Of a stretch of DNA of 64,000 nt, positions 7,959-17,214 are shown in pieces. A program made the translations under genes and the position numbers. The DNA is taken from contig MGUU01000025.1 of the NCBI GenBank assembly GCA_001800135.1, positions 1 through 64,000 on the forward strand. Reading direction: 5' to 3'. Positions within the stretch are counted from its first letter, which is position 1; each line of letters begins with the position of its first letter. The notes beneath the pieces were generated by a model. It had not been told where the DNA came from. It was given only the letters and a program-made list of their open reading frames with translations, and ran no database searches. The DNA comes from Elusimicrobia bacterium RIFCSPLOWO2_02_FULL_39_32. Lineage in GTDB: Bacteria; Elusimicrobiota; Elusimicrobia; 2-02-FULL-39-32.

Positions 7959-9083
7959 TTAATTCGCACTAGATTTAGATTTTAAAGCTCCTCTCGTATA
8001 TCTGCAATTTGGACTCCAAAGCAGCCACTCATGGATGCCCAAATCTTCACAAGCTTTAATTTGAGCTTTAACCTCTTCCTCTCCATAACGAACTCCTAAA
8101 GAAAAATCCTGCAAATAGGGGCGCAAACGCGCGCTGCTTTTTTCTAAACGCTTTTTTGCGTCTGATATAGTTCTATGCACCACTCTATAAGGCTGACTAT
8201 TAGGATTCGCAATGCCATATTCACCTTTTGCGTAATGAGAAGGATAAATCATGGGAGAAATTACATCCACCCACTCTGTCATCTGCAATATCTTTTGTCC
8301 AATCCCCATATCATGTTCCACAGAAGGGGTTAAACCAAAAATATCAATGGAAAGTTCAGCGCCCATTGGCTTTAAACGTCTAGCTGCTTCCTGTAAAAAA
8401 GCATTTAGATTTTTGGCTGCAGAGGTGGAGTCGTGCTTGGCATAAGAGTAGCGGCAAAGACGGATATTGCCATCCGAAGGATAGCGTATATAATCAAATT
8501 GTATCTCCTCAAAACCTAACTCGACCGCGCGGCTAGCGATTGTTAAATTATAATCCCAAACTTGCTTGTTATAAGGATCCAACCAAGCTCTATTTTGACG
8601 GTCGGTCCAAAGAGTCCCATCTGGTTTTTTTACAGCTAGCTCAGCCATTTTTCTTGCCATCCCATCATCCTTAAAAACCACAATCCGAGCGATCGTATAA
8701 ACCCCGTCTTTTTTCAATTGCTCTAAATATTCTTTAATGTCCGGAATCGCATTCACAAACAATTTATTTTTCTCCGCCAAATAAACTCCGGGAATATAAA
8801 CCTCTCCTTGAAACTCTTTAATGGCAATCACAATGGAGTTCAATTCAGTCTCTTTTAATAAAGCTCCAATTCGTTTTCTAGCTTTTTTTGAGCCAGCCAC
8901 CCAAGAAGTGAGATGGATGCCTTTCACATTTTTTATCTTTTGAACTGGTTCTACAATTTCCGGAGCTTCAAGGATTTCTTTTTCAAGCACAATCTGTTTA
9001 GTAGCCTGGCTGCTCTTTGAAACATACAGTAGAAAAGCAGAGCTAAAAAATAGCATTAAAAATATGAAACCAATTTTTTTCAT
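7959..9083 (-). CDS. putative glycoside hydrolase, DUF4015 family, exported
   Basis: A signal peptide / anchor (IGFIFLMLFFSSAFLLYVS) is followed by a TIM-barrel-like domain with KGIHLTSWVAGS, GVYTIARIVVFKDD, LGFEEIQFDYIRYPSDG and WVDVISPMIYPSHY. These are hallmarks of the DUF4015 (PF13200) putative glycosidase family. The substrate is unknown. Location between cell-wall and translation genes suggests an envelope polysaccharide role, which is inference. The gap to the UPF0182 gene upstream is 74 nt, so cotranscription is possible. Confidence 0.85.
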   Translation of the reverse strand: MKKIGFIFLMLFFSSAFLLYVSKSSQATKQIVLEKEILEAPEIVEPVQKIKNVKGIHLTSWVAGSKKARKRIGALLKETELNSIVIAIKEFQGEVYIPGVYLAEKNKLFVNAIPDIKEYLEQLKKDGVYTIARIVVFKDDGMARKMAELAVKKPDGTLWTDRQNRAWLDPYNKQVWDYNLTIASRAVELGFEEIQFDYIRYPSDGNIRLCRYSYAKHDSTSAAKNLNAFLQEAARRLKPMGAELSIDIFGLTPSVEHDMGIGQKILQMTEWVDVISPMIYPSHYAKGEYGIANPNSQPYRVVHRTISDAKKRLEKSSARLRPYLQDFSLGVRYGEEEVKAQIKACEDLGIHEWLLWSPNCRYTRGALKSKSSAN

Positions 9084-9157
9084 GAGTTTATTTTTCTCTA
9101 CTTAAGTTTATGCTAAAAAAAGCGCTTTCGTAACAGAAATGACTTTCTAAGCATAAA

Positions 9158-11890
9158 CTATTTAGAAAGTTCTTTTAGAAGTTGCTGAACTATTTTTATT
9201 TTTTCCCCGTATCCTGCCCAATCTCCTCTTTTTAATGCTTCTTGGGCTAACTCAAAATTTTCCCTTGTCTTTCTAATTAAAACTTTATCTTCCAATTTTT
9301 CTTGTATGGGAGAAAGTGATTTTTCCTCTTTGGAAACCGCGCTCACTCTTCCTCCAAAAATTTTCATCAGGGCTAATTCAAAATTCTCCTCCATGGCAAT
9401 AGAATTTTCATAAGCCACAATAATTCTCTTTAGTTCCGGCAATCCTCCGCCGCTCGCTTCCAAATAAAGCGGCTGCACATAAAAAAGAGATTTTTCTACA
9501 GGGATCACCAAGAGACTCCCGCGCAATACCCGGCTCCCCCCCTGGTCCCAAAGGGTGAGTTGTTTAGAAATTTCCGCGTCCTGATCTATCCTAGATTCAA
9601 TCTGTTGCGGGCCATAAACAAGTTTTTGCTTAGGAAAATTATATACTAAAAGTTTTCCATAATTAGGTTCATCGCAGCGCGCAGCCATCCATGCGATCAT
9701 ATTTTCTTTTTTAGACGGCGTAAATGGAACCATCAGAATAAATTCTTCTTTCCCTCCAATCCCTGTAAGTTTCATGATGGTGTAGTAAGGCTCCATTGGT
9801 TCAGAACGGCCTCCTTGAGTGCGCACAGGAATTTTCCAAAGATCTTCTTTATTATAAAAAACTTGAGGATCCGTCATGTGATAGGTAGAGTACATTCTTG
9901 CCTGAATATTCATTAAAGCTTGAGGATACCTAATATGGCTTCTTAAATCTTTAGGCATGCTTTCCATGGGTTTAAAAACATCTGGAAAAATTTTTGCGTA
10001 AGTTTGAATCAAAGGCTCTTTTGCATCCGCAATATAAGCGGCAATGGTTCCATTATATGCGTCTATGGTTACCTTAAGAGAATTTCTAATGTAGTTAATG
10101 CCTCCCACTTTTTCTGAATAAGGATAGTGGTCTGTCACTGTATAGCCATCCATGATCCAAAAAAGTTTGCCTTCTTCATTCACCACAATATAAGGATCCT
10201 GATCAAAACGCAAAAAAGGAAAAGCTTTATTCAGCCTTTCTTTAATGGAACGATAATAAAGAAACCTGCTCTCTTTGGTAATATCTCCGGAAAATAAAAT
10301 TTTAAGTTCTCCAAACCTAGCTGCAAAAAGAAGCCTTCTCCAAAAACTTTTTACAGCCACTCCTCCTGTGCCAGCATAAGTGGTATAGACATTTTGATCC
10401 CCGGCAGGATAATCAAATTCTTTTGCATTTGTTTTTACAATGGAATAATTGGCCCGAGATTCCCCAAAATAGATTTCTGGGCGGGTGATTTTTAAGGCGA
10501 TGGTGGAGCTGGGAGGAATATCTTTAATAAAAAATTCAGGCAGCCCTTCCGGAGAAATACGGTTCACCGGCCCTACGCAAACCCCATAACCATGAGTGTA
10601 AGTTAAATGCTCATTGATCCAGATTCTGGAGGGCAAGCTCTCAGGCACAAGCTCACGCACAGAAAGCATCACTTGCCGATATTCTCCGCCAATATTGTAA
10701 CGGTCATTATCCGCGTCTAAAAAATCATAATAAGTGCGAATTTCCTGAAGCTGTCCATAAGAAGTGAGCAAAGGACGGTGGTCCCAAAGACGAATATTAT
10801 TAATGGTTAGATCATTCTTTTTTAAAATTTCAAGGGTTAAATTCGCCTCCGGATCAAATTCCAATTCCTGAATCTGATTTAAACCATAAGCATTTCTAGT
10901 GTTCTCAATGGCCAGCTGAATGAATGGGGTTTCCTTTACAATTTCATTTGGAGAAACTTCAAACTTTTGTATGGTGCTTGCATAGATTTTAACCAAAAAC
11001 GTTCCACCCACTAAAAAAATAAGAGAAGAGAGTATCATCCTACTTTTATGAAACCAAGGGGAAATCCATAAAAGAAGAGCTGAAATAAAAGCCACAATTC
11101 TTAAAAGTTTTAATCCCGGCAAATAAGCATTGAGGTCAGCATATCCAGCTCCAGGGGCAAGCCCGCGCTGCAATGAAAGTAGATCATATATCTTTAGTTG
11201 AAAACTAAAAGCGAAAAGAAGCACAAGGAACCCAGCCAAAATCGCGCAATGGGTTTTTGAATCTTCCGCGACTTGCATTCTATTTCCAGACATATAAATT
11301 CTGCTGCTTAAAAAATATATTCCTATGCTGATTAAAAGAGAGGAAAGAATAATCACAAAGAAAAAACGATAGAGAAATTTATAAAAAGGCAAATTAAATA
11401 TGTAAAATCCAATATCCTGGTTAAAAAGAGGATCTTTTTGAAAAAAAGGAACTCCATTAAAGAACTTTAAAACCTCTTCCCATGAATTGGATGCCCAGTT
11501 CCCAAGAAAAAATGAGATGAGCAAAGTGAGGAGCAAGAGGAAGGGAAGCAAAACCTGCTTTATTTCTGAAAGAATAGGCAATGGAAAAGGAGAAATCACC
11601 GAAGCATCCGGCCCAATAATCACAAAAGGTTTGCGGCAGATTCTCCGCGCTAAAGAGAGATTAAAATAAATGAAGCTTGCGGAAATGAAAAATCCAAGAA
11701 TCCATAAGCTAACCTGAGCGATCAAAGTTTTCTTAAAAATTGAGCTAAAACCAATTTCCACAAACCAATAATAGTCTGTAACTAAGTGCAAAATTTTTCC
11801 GCCAAAACTAACCAAAAGAAAAATTAAAACATAAAAAAAGATGTTCCATTTTTTTATGCGTGGAATGTTTGGATTAAAATCATAAGCCAT
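9158..11890 (-). CDS. UPF0182 family large membrane protein
   Basis: This 910-residue protein has about seven transmembrane helices in its first ~320 residues. A long extracytoplasmic domain follows, with the family stretches VSPNEIVKETPFIQLAIENTR, LWDHRPLL, YTHGYGVC and FGELKILFSGDI. UPF0182 (COG1615) proteins are widespread and uncharacterised; the length is normal. The gene starts 20 nt after the cysteine desulfurase stop, so it is probably on the same transcript. Confidence 0.9.
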   Translation of the reverse strand: MAYDFNPNIPRIKKWNIFFYVLIFLLVSFGGKILHLVTDYYWFVEIGFSSIFKKTLIAQVSLWILGFFISASFIYFNLSLARRICRKPFVIIGPDASVISPFPLPILSEIKQVLLPFLLLLTLLISFFLGNWASNSWEEVLKFFNGVPFFQKDPLFNQDIGFYIFNLPFYKFLYRFFFVIILSSLLISIGIYFLSSRIYMSGNRMQVAEDSKTHCAILAGFLVLLFAFSFQLKIYDLLSLQRGLAPGAGYADLNAYLPGLKLLRIVAFISALLLWISPWFHKSRMILSSLIFLVGGTFLVKIYASTIQKFEVSPNEIVKETPFIQLAIENTRNAYGLNQIQELEFDPEANLTLEILKKNDLTINNIRLWDHRPLLTSYGQLQEIRTYYDFLDADNDRYNIGGEYRQVMLSVRELVPESLPSRIWINEHLTYTHGYGVCVGPVNRISPEGLPEFFIKDIPPSSTIALKITRPEIYFGESRANYSIVKTNAKEFDYPAGDQNVYTTYAGTGGVAVKSFWRRLLFAARFGELKILFSGDITKESRFLYYRSIKERLNKAFPFLRFDQDPYIVVNEEGKLFWIMDGYTVTDHYPYSEKVGGINYIRNSLKVTIDAYNGTIAAYIADAKEPLIQTYAKIFPDVFKPMESMPKDLRSHIRYPQALMNIQARMYSTYHMTDPQVFYNKEDLWKIPVRTQGGRSEPMEPYYTIMKLTGIGGKEEFILMVPFTPSKKENMIAWMAARCDEPNYGKLLVYNFPKQKLVYGPQQIESRIDQDAEISKQLTLWDQGGSRVLRGSLLVIPVEKSLFYVQPLYLEASGGGLPELKRIIVAYENSIAMEENFELALMKIFGGRVSAVSKEEKSLSPIQEKLEDKVLIRKTRENFELAQEALKRGDWAGYGEKIKIVQQLLKELSK

Positions 11891-11910
11891 TTTATTGTCC
11901 TTTTAAAAAA

Positions 11911-13137
11911 TTATTTTTTAAGAGAAAGAGGAGGAGTTACTGTTGTAGGCAATCCAGCCATTTTGTCTGACCAGAGAGGTGAAAGGGAACGCAGTTTAGA
12001 TATGACTCTTGGAATTATTTCTAATGCTTTATCCACCTCATCCAACGTGTTAAATTGACCTAAAGAAAATCTAACCGTGCCTTGAGCCACATTCGCAGGA
12101 AGACCAATGGCTCTTAAGACATGAGAGGCTTTGGTAGAGCCAGAAGCGCAAGCAGAGCCTGTTGAGACCGCAATTCCTTCAATATCTAACATCACCACAC
12201 ACCCCTCTCCTTCCACGAATTCAAAACTAAAATTAGAAGTGCCTGGAATTCTATGTCTAGGATCTCCATTGCGCCGAATATAGGGTACTTTTTCTAAAAT
12301 CCCTTTTTCTAAACGATCTCTTAAAAAGGCTACTTTCTTAGCCTCTTGCCCTAAATTTTTTTGAGCTAGCTCGGCTGCAACTCCCAATCCCACAATGGCT
12401 GGAACATTTTCTGTGCCTGCCCTGCGGTTTCTTTCATGATGCCCATGAAAAAGAGGATGAAACCTGGTCCCTCGCCGAATAAAAAGCGCTCCCACGCCTT
12501 TAGGCCCATAAAGTTTATGCGCGGATAAAGAAAGTAAATCCACGTTCAACTCATTTACTGTAATTGGAAGTTTCCCCACAGTTTGAATCGCGTCTGTATG
12601 AAAAGGAATTTCCCTTTCTTTGCAAATTTTACCTATTTCAGCAATGGGCTGGATCGTTCCTATTTCATTATTCGCATGCATTACGCTCACTAAAATAGTT
12701 TCAGAACGGATCGCTTTTTTCACAGAGTCTGGATCTAAGATTCCGCTAGAACTTACAGGCAAAAAAGTCACGTCCCATCCTTGCTTTTGTAAATATTCAC
12801 AGCAAAAAAGCACAGTATCATGTTCAATCGCTGTCGTAATAATATGATTTCCTTTTTTACGTTCCTTAGCGGAAAATGCGATTCCTTTAATTGCGGTTGT
12901 GTCGGACTCAGAGCCGCAGGAAGTGAAAATAATTTCTTCCAGGCTCGATCCTATCAGTTGCGCCACTTGCGCTCTTGCTTCTTCCACTGCTTTGCGAGTG
13001 GCTTGTCCTAAAGTGTGGACACTGGAAGGATTTCCATAAAGTTCCGTGCCTGCGCTTAAGTAGGGAAGCATGGCATCTGCTACCTTTGGATCCAAAGGAG
13101 TCGTGGCATTGTTGTCAAAATAAATTTTCTTTTTCAT
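11911..13137 (-). CDS. iscS: cysteine desulfurase (IscS/NifS type)
   Basis: The protein begins YFDNNATTPLDP, the NifS/IscS start. SAHKLYGPKGVGALF carries the PLP lysine, and SACASGS carries the catalytic cysteine that takes sulfur from cysteine. Length (408) fits group I enzymes. The mobile catalytic loop is of the IscS type, fitting sulfur donation to iron-sulfur clusters and to MnmA, encoded downstream. The start codon abuts the hisS stop (1-nt contact), so hisS and this gene are coupled. No iscU scaffold gene is adjacent. Confidence 0.92.
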   Translation of the reverse strand: MKKKIYFDNNATTPLDPKVADAMLPYLSAGTELYGNPSSVHTLGQATRKAVEEARAQVAQLIGSSLEEIIFTSCGSESDTTAIKGIAFSAKERKKGNHIITTAIEHDTVLFCCEYLQKQGWDVTFLPVSSSGILDPDSVKKAIRSETILVSVMHANNEIGTIQPIAEIGKICKEREIPFHTDAIQTVGKLPITVNELNVDLLSLSAHKLYGPKGVGALFIRRGTRFHPLFHGHHERNRRAGTENVPAIVGLGVAAELAQKNLGQEAKKVAFLRDRLEKGILEKVPYIRRNGDPRHRIPGTSNFSFEFVEGEGCVVMLDIEGIAVSTGSACASGSTKASHVLRAIGLPANVAQGTVRFSLGQFNTLDEVDKALEIIPRVISKLRSLSPLWSDKMAGLPTTVTPPLSLKK

Positions 13138-14408
13138 TATTGAATTTTAGCTAGCTCTTGTAAAAGCATTGAACTGGGGATCAAGGTTTGAGATTTTTGC
13201 TCCAAATCTTTTAAAGTGACTTGATCATTTTTTATTTCATCTTCTCCGATGATTAAACAAAATCTTGCCCCAAGTCCATCCGCAAAACGCATTTGTGATT
13301 TTAAACTTTGATGGTTCAAAAGAGAGTTTGTTTTAAAACCTTTAGATCTTAAAAAATTTAAGGTCTGAAAAGATTTTGCAAAAGTTTCTTTTCCTAAAGC
13401 GATCAAAAAAACACCTTCTCTTTTTTTAGTTTCAGATTGACTAGCTTTTGTTTGTTCCAACAAATTTAAAACCCGTTCCACTCCCATGGCAAAACCAACT
13501 GCTGGCACTAAAGCTCCCCCCAGCTGCTGGGTAAGAGTATCGTACCTGCCGCCGGCAGCTAAAGCATCTTGAGAACCATCTTTTCCTGGACTATAAATCT
13601 CAAACACAGTGCGGTTGTAATAATCTAATCCACGCACAAGGTGTGGAACTATCTTATATTCTAAACTAATCATTTTTAAAAAAGCTTCAAGCTCCAAATG
13701 GTGGTCCTTACAGGCAAGACAAAGAGTGTCTAAAGAGCTGGGAGCAGCTTCCAGTTTGTCCCTGTCTATTTTACAATCCAAAGCTCTTAAAGGGTTTCTG
13801 TCCATTCGTTTAATGCAGTCTGAACAAAGCTGATCTTTAAACTTCATTAAAAAATCTAAAAGAACTCTCTGGTAATTAGGACGGCATTCAGAGCAGCCGA
13901 TGCTATTTAATTGTACCTGAACATTTTGAATTCCAATGGTTTCCAATAATTTACAAGCAAGTTCTATGGTTTCCGCATCCGCTGAAGGCGCGTTATTGCC
14001 AAAATATTCTGAGCCGATCTGGTTAAATTCTCTTAGTCTTCCAGCTTGAGGTCTTTCTGCCCGGTACATGGATCCCATATAAAAAAATTTTGCAATAACA
14101 GATTTCTTGTCCAAATCATTCTCTATATAAGAACGCACAATTCCAGCAGTCCCTTCCGGCCTTAAAACCAATAAACGCTCTCCCCTATCTTTAAGAACAA
14201 ACATCTCTTTTTCCACAATGTCTGTGGTCTGGCCCAAAGCGCGTTCAAATAAAACTAAAGATTCTAAGTGCGGAGTGCGTATTTCCTGATACGCATAAAG
14301 AAAAAAAAGATCCCTGGCAAAAGATTCCATGCGCACTAGCTGTTCCATGCGATCTCCTGCAATATCATGCATCCCTCGCACTGCTTGAATCGAACTTAAA
14401 TCATTCAT
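13137..14408 (-). CDS. hisS: histidyl-tRNA synthetase
   Basis: A class II synthetase of 423 residues. Motif 2 is YRAERPQAGRLREFNQIG. The histidine-specific loops appear as LVRGLDYYNRTVFEIYS and AAGGRYDTL, and motif 3 as GFAMGVERV. A C-terminal anticodon-binding domain follows. It charges tRNA-His. Its start overlaps the end of the Crp/Fnr gene by 8 nt, so a regulator, a synthetase and a desulfurase are in one operon. Confidence 0.95.
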   Translation of the reverse strand: MNDLSSIQAVRGMHDIAGDRMEQLVRMESFARDLFFLYAYQEIRTPHLESLVLFERALGQTTDIVEKEMFVLKDRGERLLVLRPEGTAGIVRSYIENDLDKKSVIAKFFYMGSMYRAERPQAGRLREFNQIGSEYFGNNAPSADAETIELACKLLETIGIQNVQVQLNSIGCSECRPNYQRVLLDFLMKFKDQLCSDCIKRMDRNPLRALDCKIDRDKLEAAPSSLDTLCLACKDHHLELEAFLKMISLEYKIVPHLVRGLDYYNRTVFEIYSPGKDGSQDALAAGGRYDTLTQQLGGALVPAVGFAMGVERVLNLLEQTKASQSETKKREGVFLIALGKETFAKSFQTLNFLRSKGFKTNSLLNHQSLKSQMRFADGLGARFCLIIGEDEIKNDQVTLKDLEQKSQTLIPSSMLLQELAKIQ

Positions 14409-15099
14409 AAATGCAGCTTTTTAATTTGTCCTTGTTTAAAATCATAATTTTTCCTGAAGCAGGCTCCATGCTAATCCAATTCATTCTCTTAAAACGGGAT
14501 AAGACTCTGCTCACCATCTCACGAGCGGTCCCAATTAAATCCGCTAACTCTGTTTGGCTAATTTGCGCATCAATTAAAACCCCGTTGGAACAGGGTTTTC
14601 CATAGCGCGCTTCCAAATCAAAAAGGGTCAGGATGGTTCGTCCCACCACATTTTGAAAAGAGAGTTTTTCTATTTCCCGGTCCGCTTGTCTTAAACGGCT
14701 GCAAAGAGTTCGTAAAACTTTTAAACTTAAAAAATTGTCTTCTTGTAAAAACTTCTGAAAATCTTTTCTTTCCAAAATCAAAAGTTCAGAGGCTAAAATA
14801 GCCTTTGCGCTGGCAGAGCGGATGGGCTCTCCCAAAAGCGCCATCTCTCCAAAAAAGTCTCCTGGGTCTAGAAGCGCAAAAGTTTTAGAATGAGCGCCAA
14901 TAGAGGTATAAATTTTCACCCTGCCATTCACCAGCACATACAGGCACTCGCCGGAAGAATCCTTAGAAAAAATTTCCTCTCCTTTTTTAAAACTATTGAA
15001 CTGCGCGAACTGCGAAATTTTATTTAAAGTTTTAAAGGAAATTCCTTTAAGCAGGGATACTTTTCTTAAAAGAGAATATTTATTTTTTTGGAGATTCAT
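14401..15099 (-). CDS. Crp/Fnr-family transcription regulator
   Basis: A cyclic-nucleotide-binding (cupin) domain (GEEIFSKDSSGECLYVLVNGRVK, then GDFFGEMALLGEPIRSASA) is followed by a Crp-type winged helix (SQTELADLIGTAREMVSRVLSRF). The phosphate-cassette-like segment FGEMALLGEPIRSASA resembles cAMP/cGMP-binding members. There are no Fnr-type cysteines at the N-terminus. I place the start at the ATG at 15099 (232 residues). A longer TTG start at 15153 would fall on a -35 element, and TATAAT (15124-15129) lies between the two. It heads the operon with hisS and the desulfurase. Confidence 0.85.
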   Translation of the reverse strand: MNLQKNKYSLLRKVSLLKGISFKTLNKISQFAQFNSFKKGEEIFSKDSSGECLYVLVNGRVKIYTSIGAHSKTFALLDPGDFFGEMALLGEPIRSASAKAILASELLILERKDFQKFLQEDNFLSLKVLRTLCSRLRQADREIEKLSFQNVVGRTILTLFDLEARYGKPCSNGVLIDAQISQTELADLIGTAREMVSRVLSRFKRMNWISMEPASGKIMILNKDKLKSCIYE

Positions 15100-15123
15100 T
15101 TGATCTTCTAAAAAACTGTTGTC

Positions 15124-15175
15124 ATTATACAAGTTTAAAGCTCTGTTTGACAAACTTAAGGAAAAGAGGTATTTT
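15124..15175. promoter_or_regulatory. overlapping divergent promoters with shared -35 palindrome
   Basis: Plus strand: TTGACA (15147-15152), 17 nt, TATTTT (15170-15175), driving the patatin gene at 15187. Minus strand: TTGTCA (15148-15153), 18 nt, TATAAT (15124-15129), driving the Crp/Fnr gene. Both -35 boxes sit in the palindrome GTTTGACAAAC (15145-15155). The two promoters must therefore compete for RNA polymerase, or be switched together by a regulator, plausibly the Crp/Fnr product itself. Confidence 0.6.
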
Positions 15176-15186
15176 TAAAATTTCGG

Positions 15187-17199
15187 ATGGAAAAATCCCT
15201 GGAATTTCTTGAGGATTGGTGCAGTTTTTTAAGGCAAGTCTCTATTTTTTCCGATCTGGAAGGGGACTCCTTAAAAAAAGTAGCTGCCAAATTAAAACAG
15301 GTTACACTGCCTAAAGGAACCCTCCTCTATAAAGAAGGGGACCCGGGAGACGCTCTCTACATCATTCAATCCGGCAGGGTCAGGATCCTTGGCCAGGAGG
15401 AGAATGGAAAAGAAAAAATCCTGAACTTTCTTGGGCGAGGAGATACCTTTGGCGAAACCGCTCTTTTAACCGGAGCCTCTCGTTCAGTAACGGTAAAACT
15501 AGATTCCAACGCGCATTTCCTAGTCCTTTACAAAAAAGATTTTGAAACTTTTTTAAAAAATAATCCCACTGCCTCGTTTTATCTTTCCCAACTTTTAAGC
15601 CGCAGGCTCTTAGCTGTTTCCCATCCTTTTATTCGGCATTCTCACGCGCCTGAAGTTTTGGGTTTTTTTTCAGACTTAAACAAAGAGGATGAGATTGTCT
15701 TTATAGTAAACCTATGCCTAGCCTTAACTGAACAAACCAAAAGAAAAATTCTATTGGTTGAGGTCGGCCCTCTGGCAGAAGAACTGATCCGATCTATAGG
15801 CTTAAATCCTCAAAATCTGGCTCTTCCCAGAACTTTAGAAAAATTGCAAGAGCCTAAAAATTTAGAGAAAATGATTTTAGTTCATCCTTCTGGTTTAGAA
15901 ATTTTGCAATTAAACGAAACTTTTCTTACGGAATCTTTTTTTCATTTTGTCCCGGAATTTTTAGAAACCCTGCGGCAAATGTATAACACCGTGATTGTGA
16001 ATATTCATGGCAAAGCTACAACATTAAGTTTAGTGCCTGAACTTAAAACTGAACTTGCCCGGGCGTTTTTGGAAGAAAGCGATTCCGTGTATTACGTCTC
16101 AGGGGGTGAACCCACAAACATTAAATTGCTCTACTCCTTGAGCGATGAAAAACAACAAACCTTTAAAAAAATTGTGTTGGGAGAGAAATATTCTTCCTTG
16201 TTTTTTCCGATACATTTTGTTGTTCCTTGGGAAGAAAAGACAACCTTAAATTTTAAAAAAGGCAACCGCCCCTATTTAACTGACCCGGAATTCGATGAAA
16301 CCCAGAAAGTTTTAAACCGAATCGCCAGATCCATTGGAAAAATTCAGGTTGGATTCGCCATGGGTTCTGGAGCCGCCTATGGATACTCCTTGATAGGCAT
16401 CTTAAAAGTATTTGAAAGAGAAAATATCCCGATTGATTTTGTCTCCGGCACATCCATGGGAGCTTTGCTTGGCTCTTTTTTCGCGTCTGGAAAAAGCCCG
16501 GAAGAAATTGAACAAATCGCCCATACCATTACAAAAATATGGATTAGGAGAAACGTATTAAGCGATCTCAATCTCCCTGGTTTCCATGGCGGCATGATGG
16601 TGGGTCATACCATAACTAAATTTTTAAAAAGCGTGCTTGGACAAAAAGAATTTAAAGATTTAAAAATTCCATTTTCCTGCACCGCCACCAATATCATGAC
16701 CGGAGATGGCGTGGTCTTTAGGGAAGGCAAGGTTTGGCAAGCGGTTCGGGCTAGTCTTTCCCTGCCGCTCATTTTTTGTCCCTATAAAATAGGAGATCAT
16801 TTTTATGTGGACGGCGGGTTAGTCAACCCTGTTCCCAGCTCTACGGTTGCCTCTATGGGCGCGGACATTCTGATTTCTGTTAATTTAACAGGGAAAGCTT
16901 CAGAAAAAAAAGTTTCTTTACGCAGATTAGGCATGTTCCCTTCTACCACCCCGGGAATATTTAATATTTTTTCTAAAATGCTTTATACCATGGAATATCA
17001 AATTGCTTCAGGCAAGCCAGACCTCTCCCATATTGTGATCCGGCCGAATTTAAAAAATTTTTCCTGGATTGACTTTCACAAAGCCAAACAGATCATCCCA
17101 TTGGGCGAAGAAGCCGCAGAAGAAGCTCTAACAAAAATCAAGTCTCGTCTGCCATTTTTTTCTGACACCTGCAGGGTTAACTTACAAATTCCCCACTAA
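15187..17199 (+). CDS. cNMP-binding patatin-like phospholipase (NTE/RssA family)
   Basis: Domain order: a cyclic-nucleotide-binding domain (about residues 15-135, [20 protein letters not shown]), a central region of ~240 residues, and a patatin lipase (about 390-620). The patatin part has the oxyanion glycine stretch GSGAAYG, the nucleophile motif GTSMG and the DGG of the Ser-Asp dyad in [10 protein letters not shown]. Family members hydrolyse phospholipids or lysophospholipids. The central region looks like a MinD/ParA-type fold without its Walker A loop. It is transcribed divergently from a Crp/Fnr gene that carries the same kind of cNMP domain. No ribosome site is visible, and the mRNA is probably leaderless. 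Confidence 0.88.
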   Translation: MEKSLEFLEDWCSFLRQVSIFSDLEGDSLKKVAAKLKQVTLPKGTLLYKEGDPGDALYIIQSGRVRILGQEENGKEKILNFLGRGDTFGETALLTGASRSVTVKLDSNAHFLVLYKKDFETFLKNNPTASFYLSQLLSRRLLAVSHPFIRHSHAPEVLGFFSDLNKEDEIVFIVNLCLALTEQTKRKILLVEVGPLAEELIRSIGLNPQNLALPRTLEKLQEPKNLEKMILVHPSGLEILQLNETFLTESFFHFVPEFLETLRQMYNTVIVNIHGKATTLSLVPELKTELARAFLEESDSVYYVSGGEPTNIKLLYSLSDEKQQTFKKIVLGEKYSSLFFPIHFVVPWEEKTTLNFKKGNRPYLTDPEFDETQKVLNRIARSIGKIQVGFAMGSGAAYGYSLIGILKVFERENIPIDFVSGTSMGALLGSFFASGKSPEEIEQIAHTITKIWIRRNVLSDLNLPGFHGGMMVGHTITKFLKSVLGQKEFKDLKIPFSCTATNIMTGDGVVFREGKVWQAVRASLSLPLIFCPYKIGDHFYVDGGLVNPVPSSTVASMGADILISVNLTGKASEKKVSLRRLGMFPSTTPGIFNIFSKMLYTMEYQIASGKPDLSHIVIRPNLKNFSWIDFHKAKQIIPLGEEAAEEALTKIKSRLPFFSDTCRVNLQIPH

Positions 17200-17214
17200 C
17201 TTTCTAAAAAAACC

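Noticed and set aside
15100-15153. TTG start at 15153 for the Crp/Fnr gene
   Set aside because: The TTG is part of a good -35 box, with TATAAT 18 nt further on, so it is probably upstream of the transcript start. The ATG at 15099 leaves a normal-length protein.
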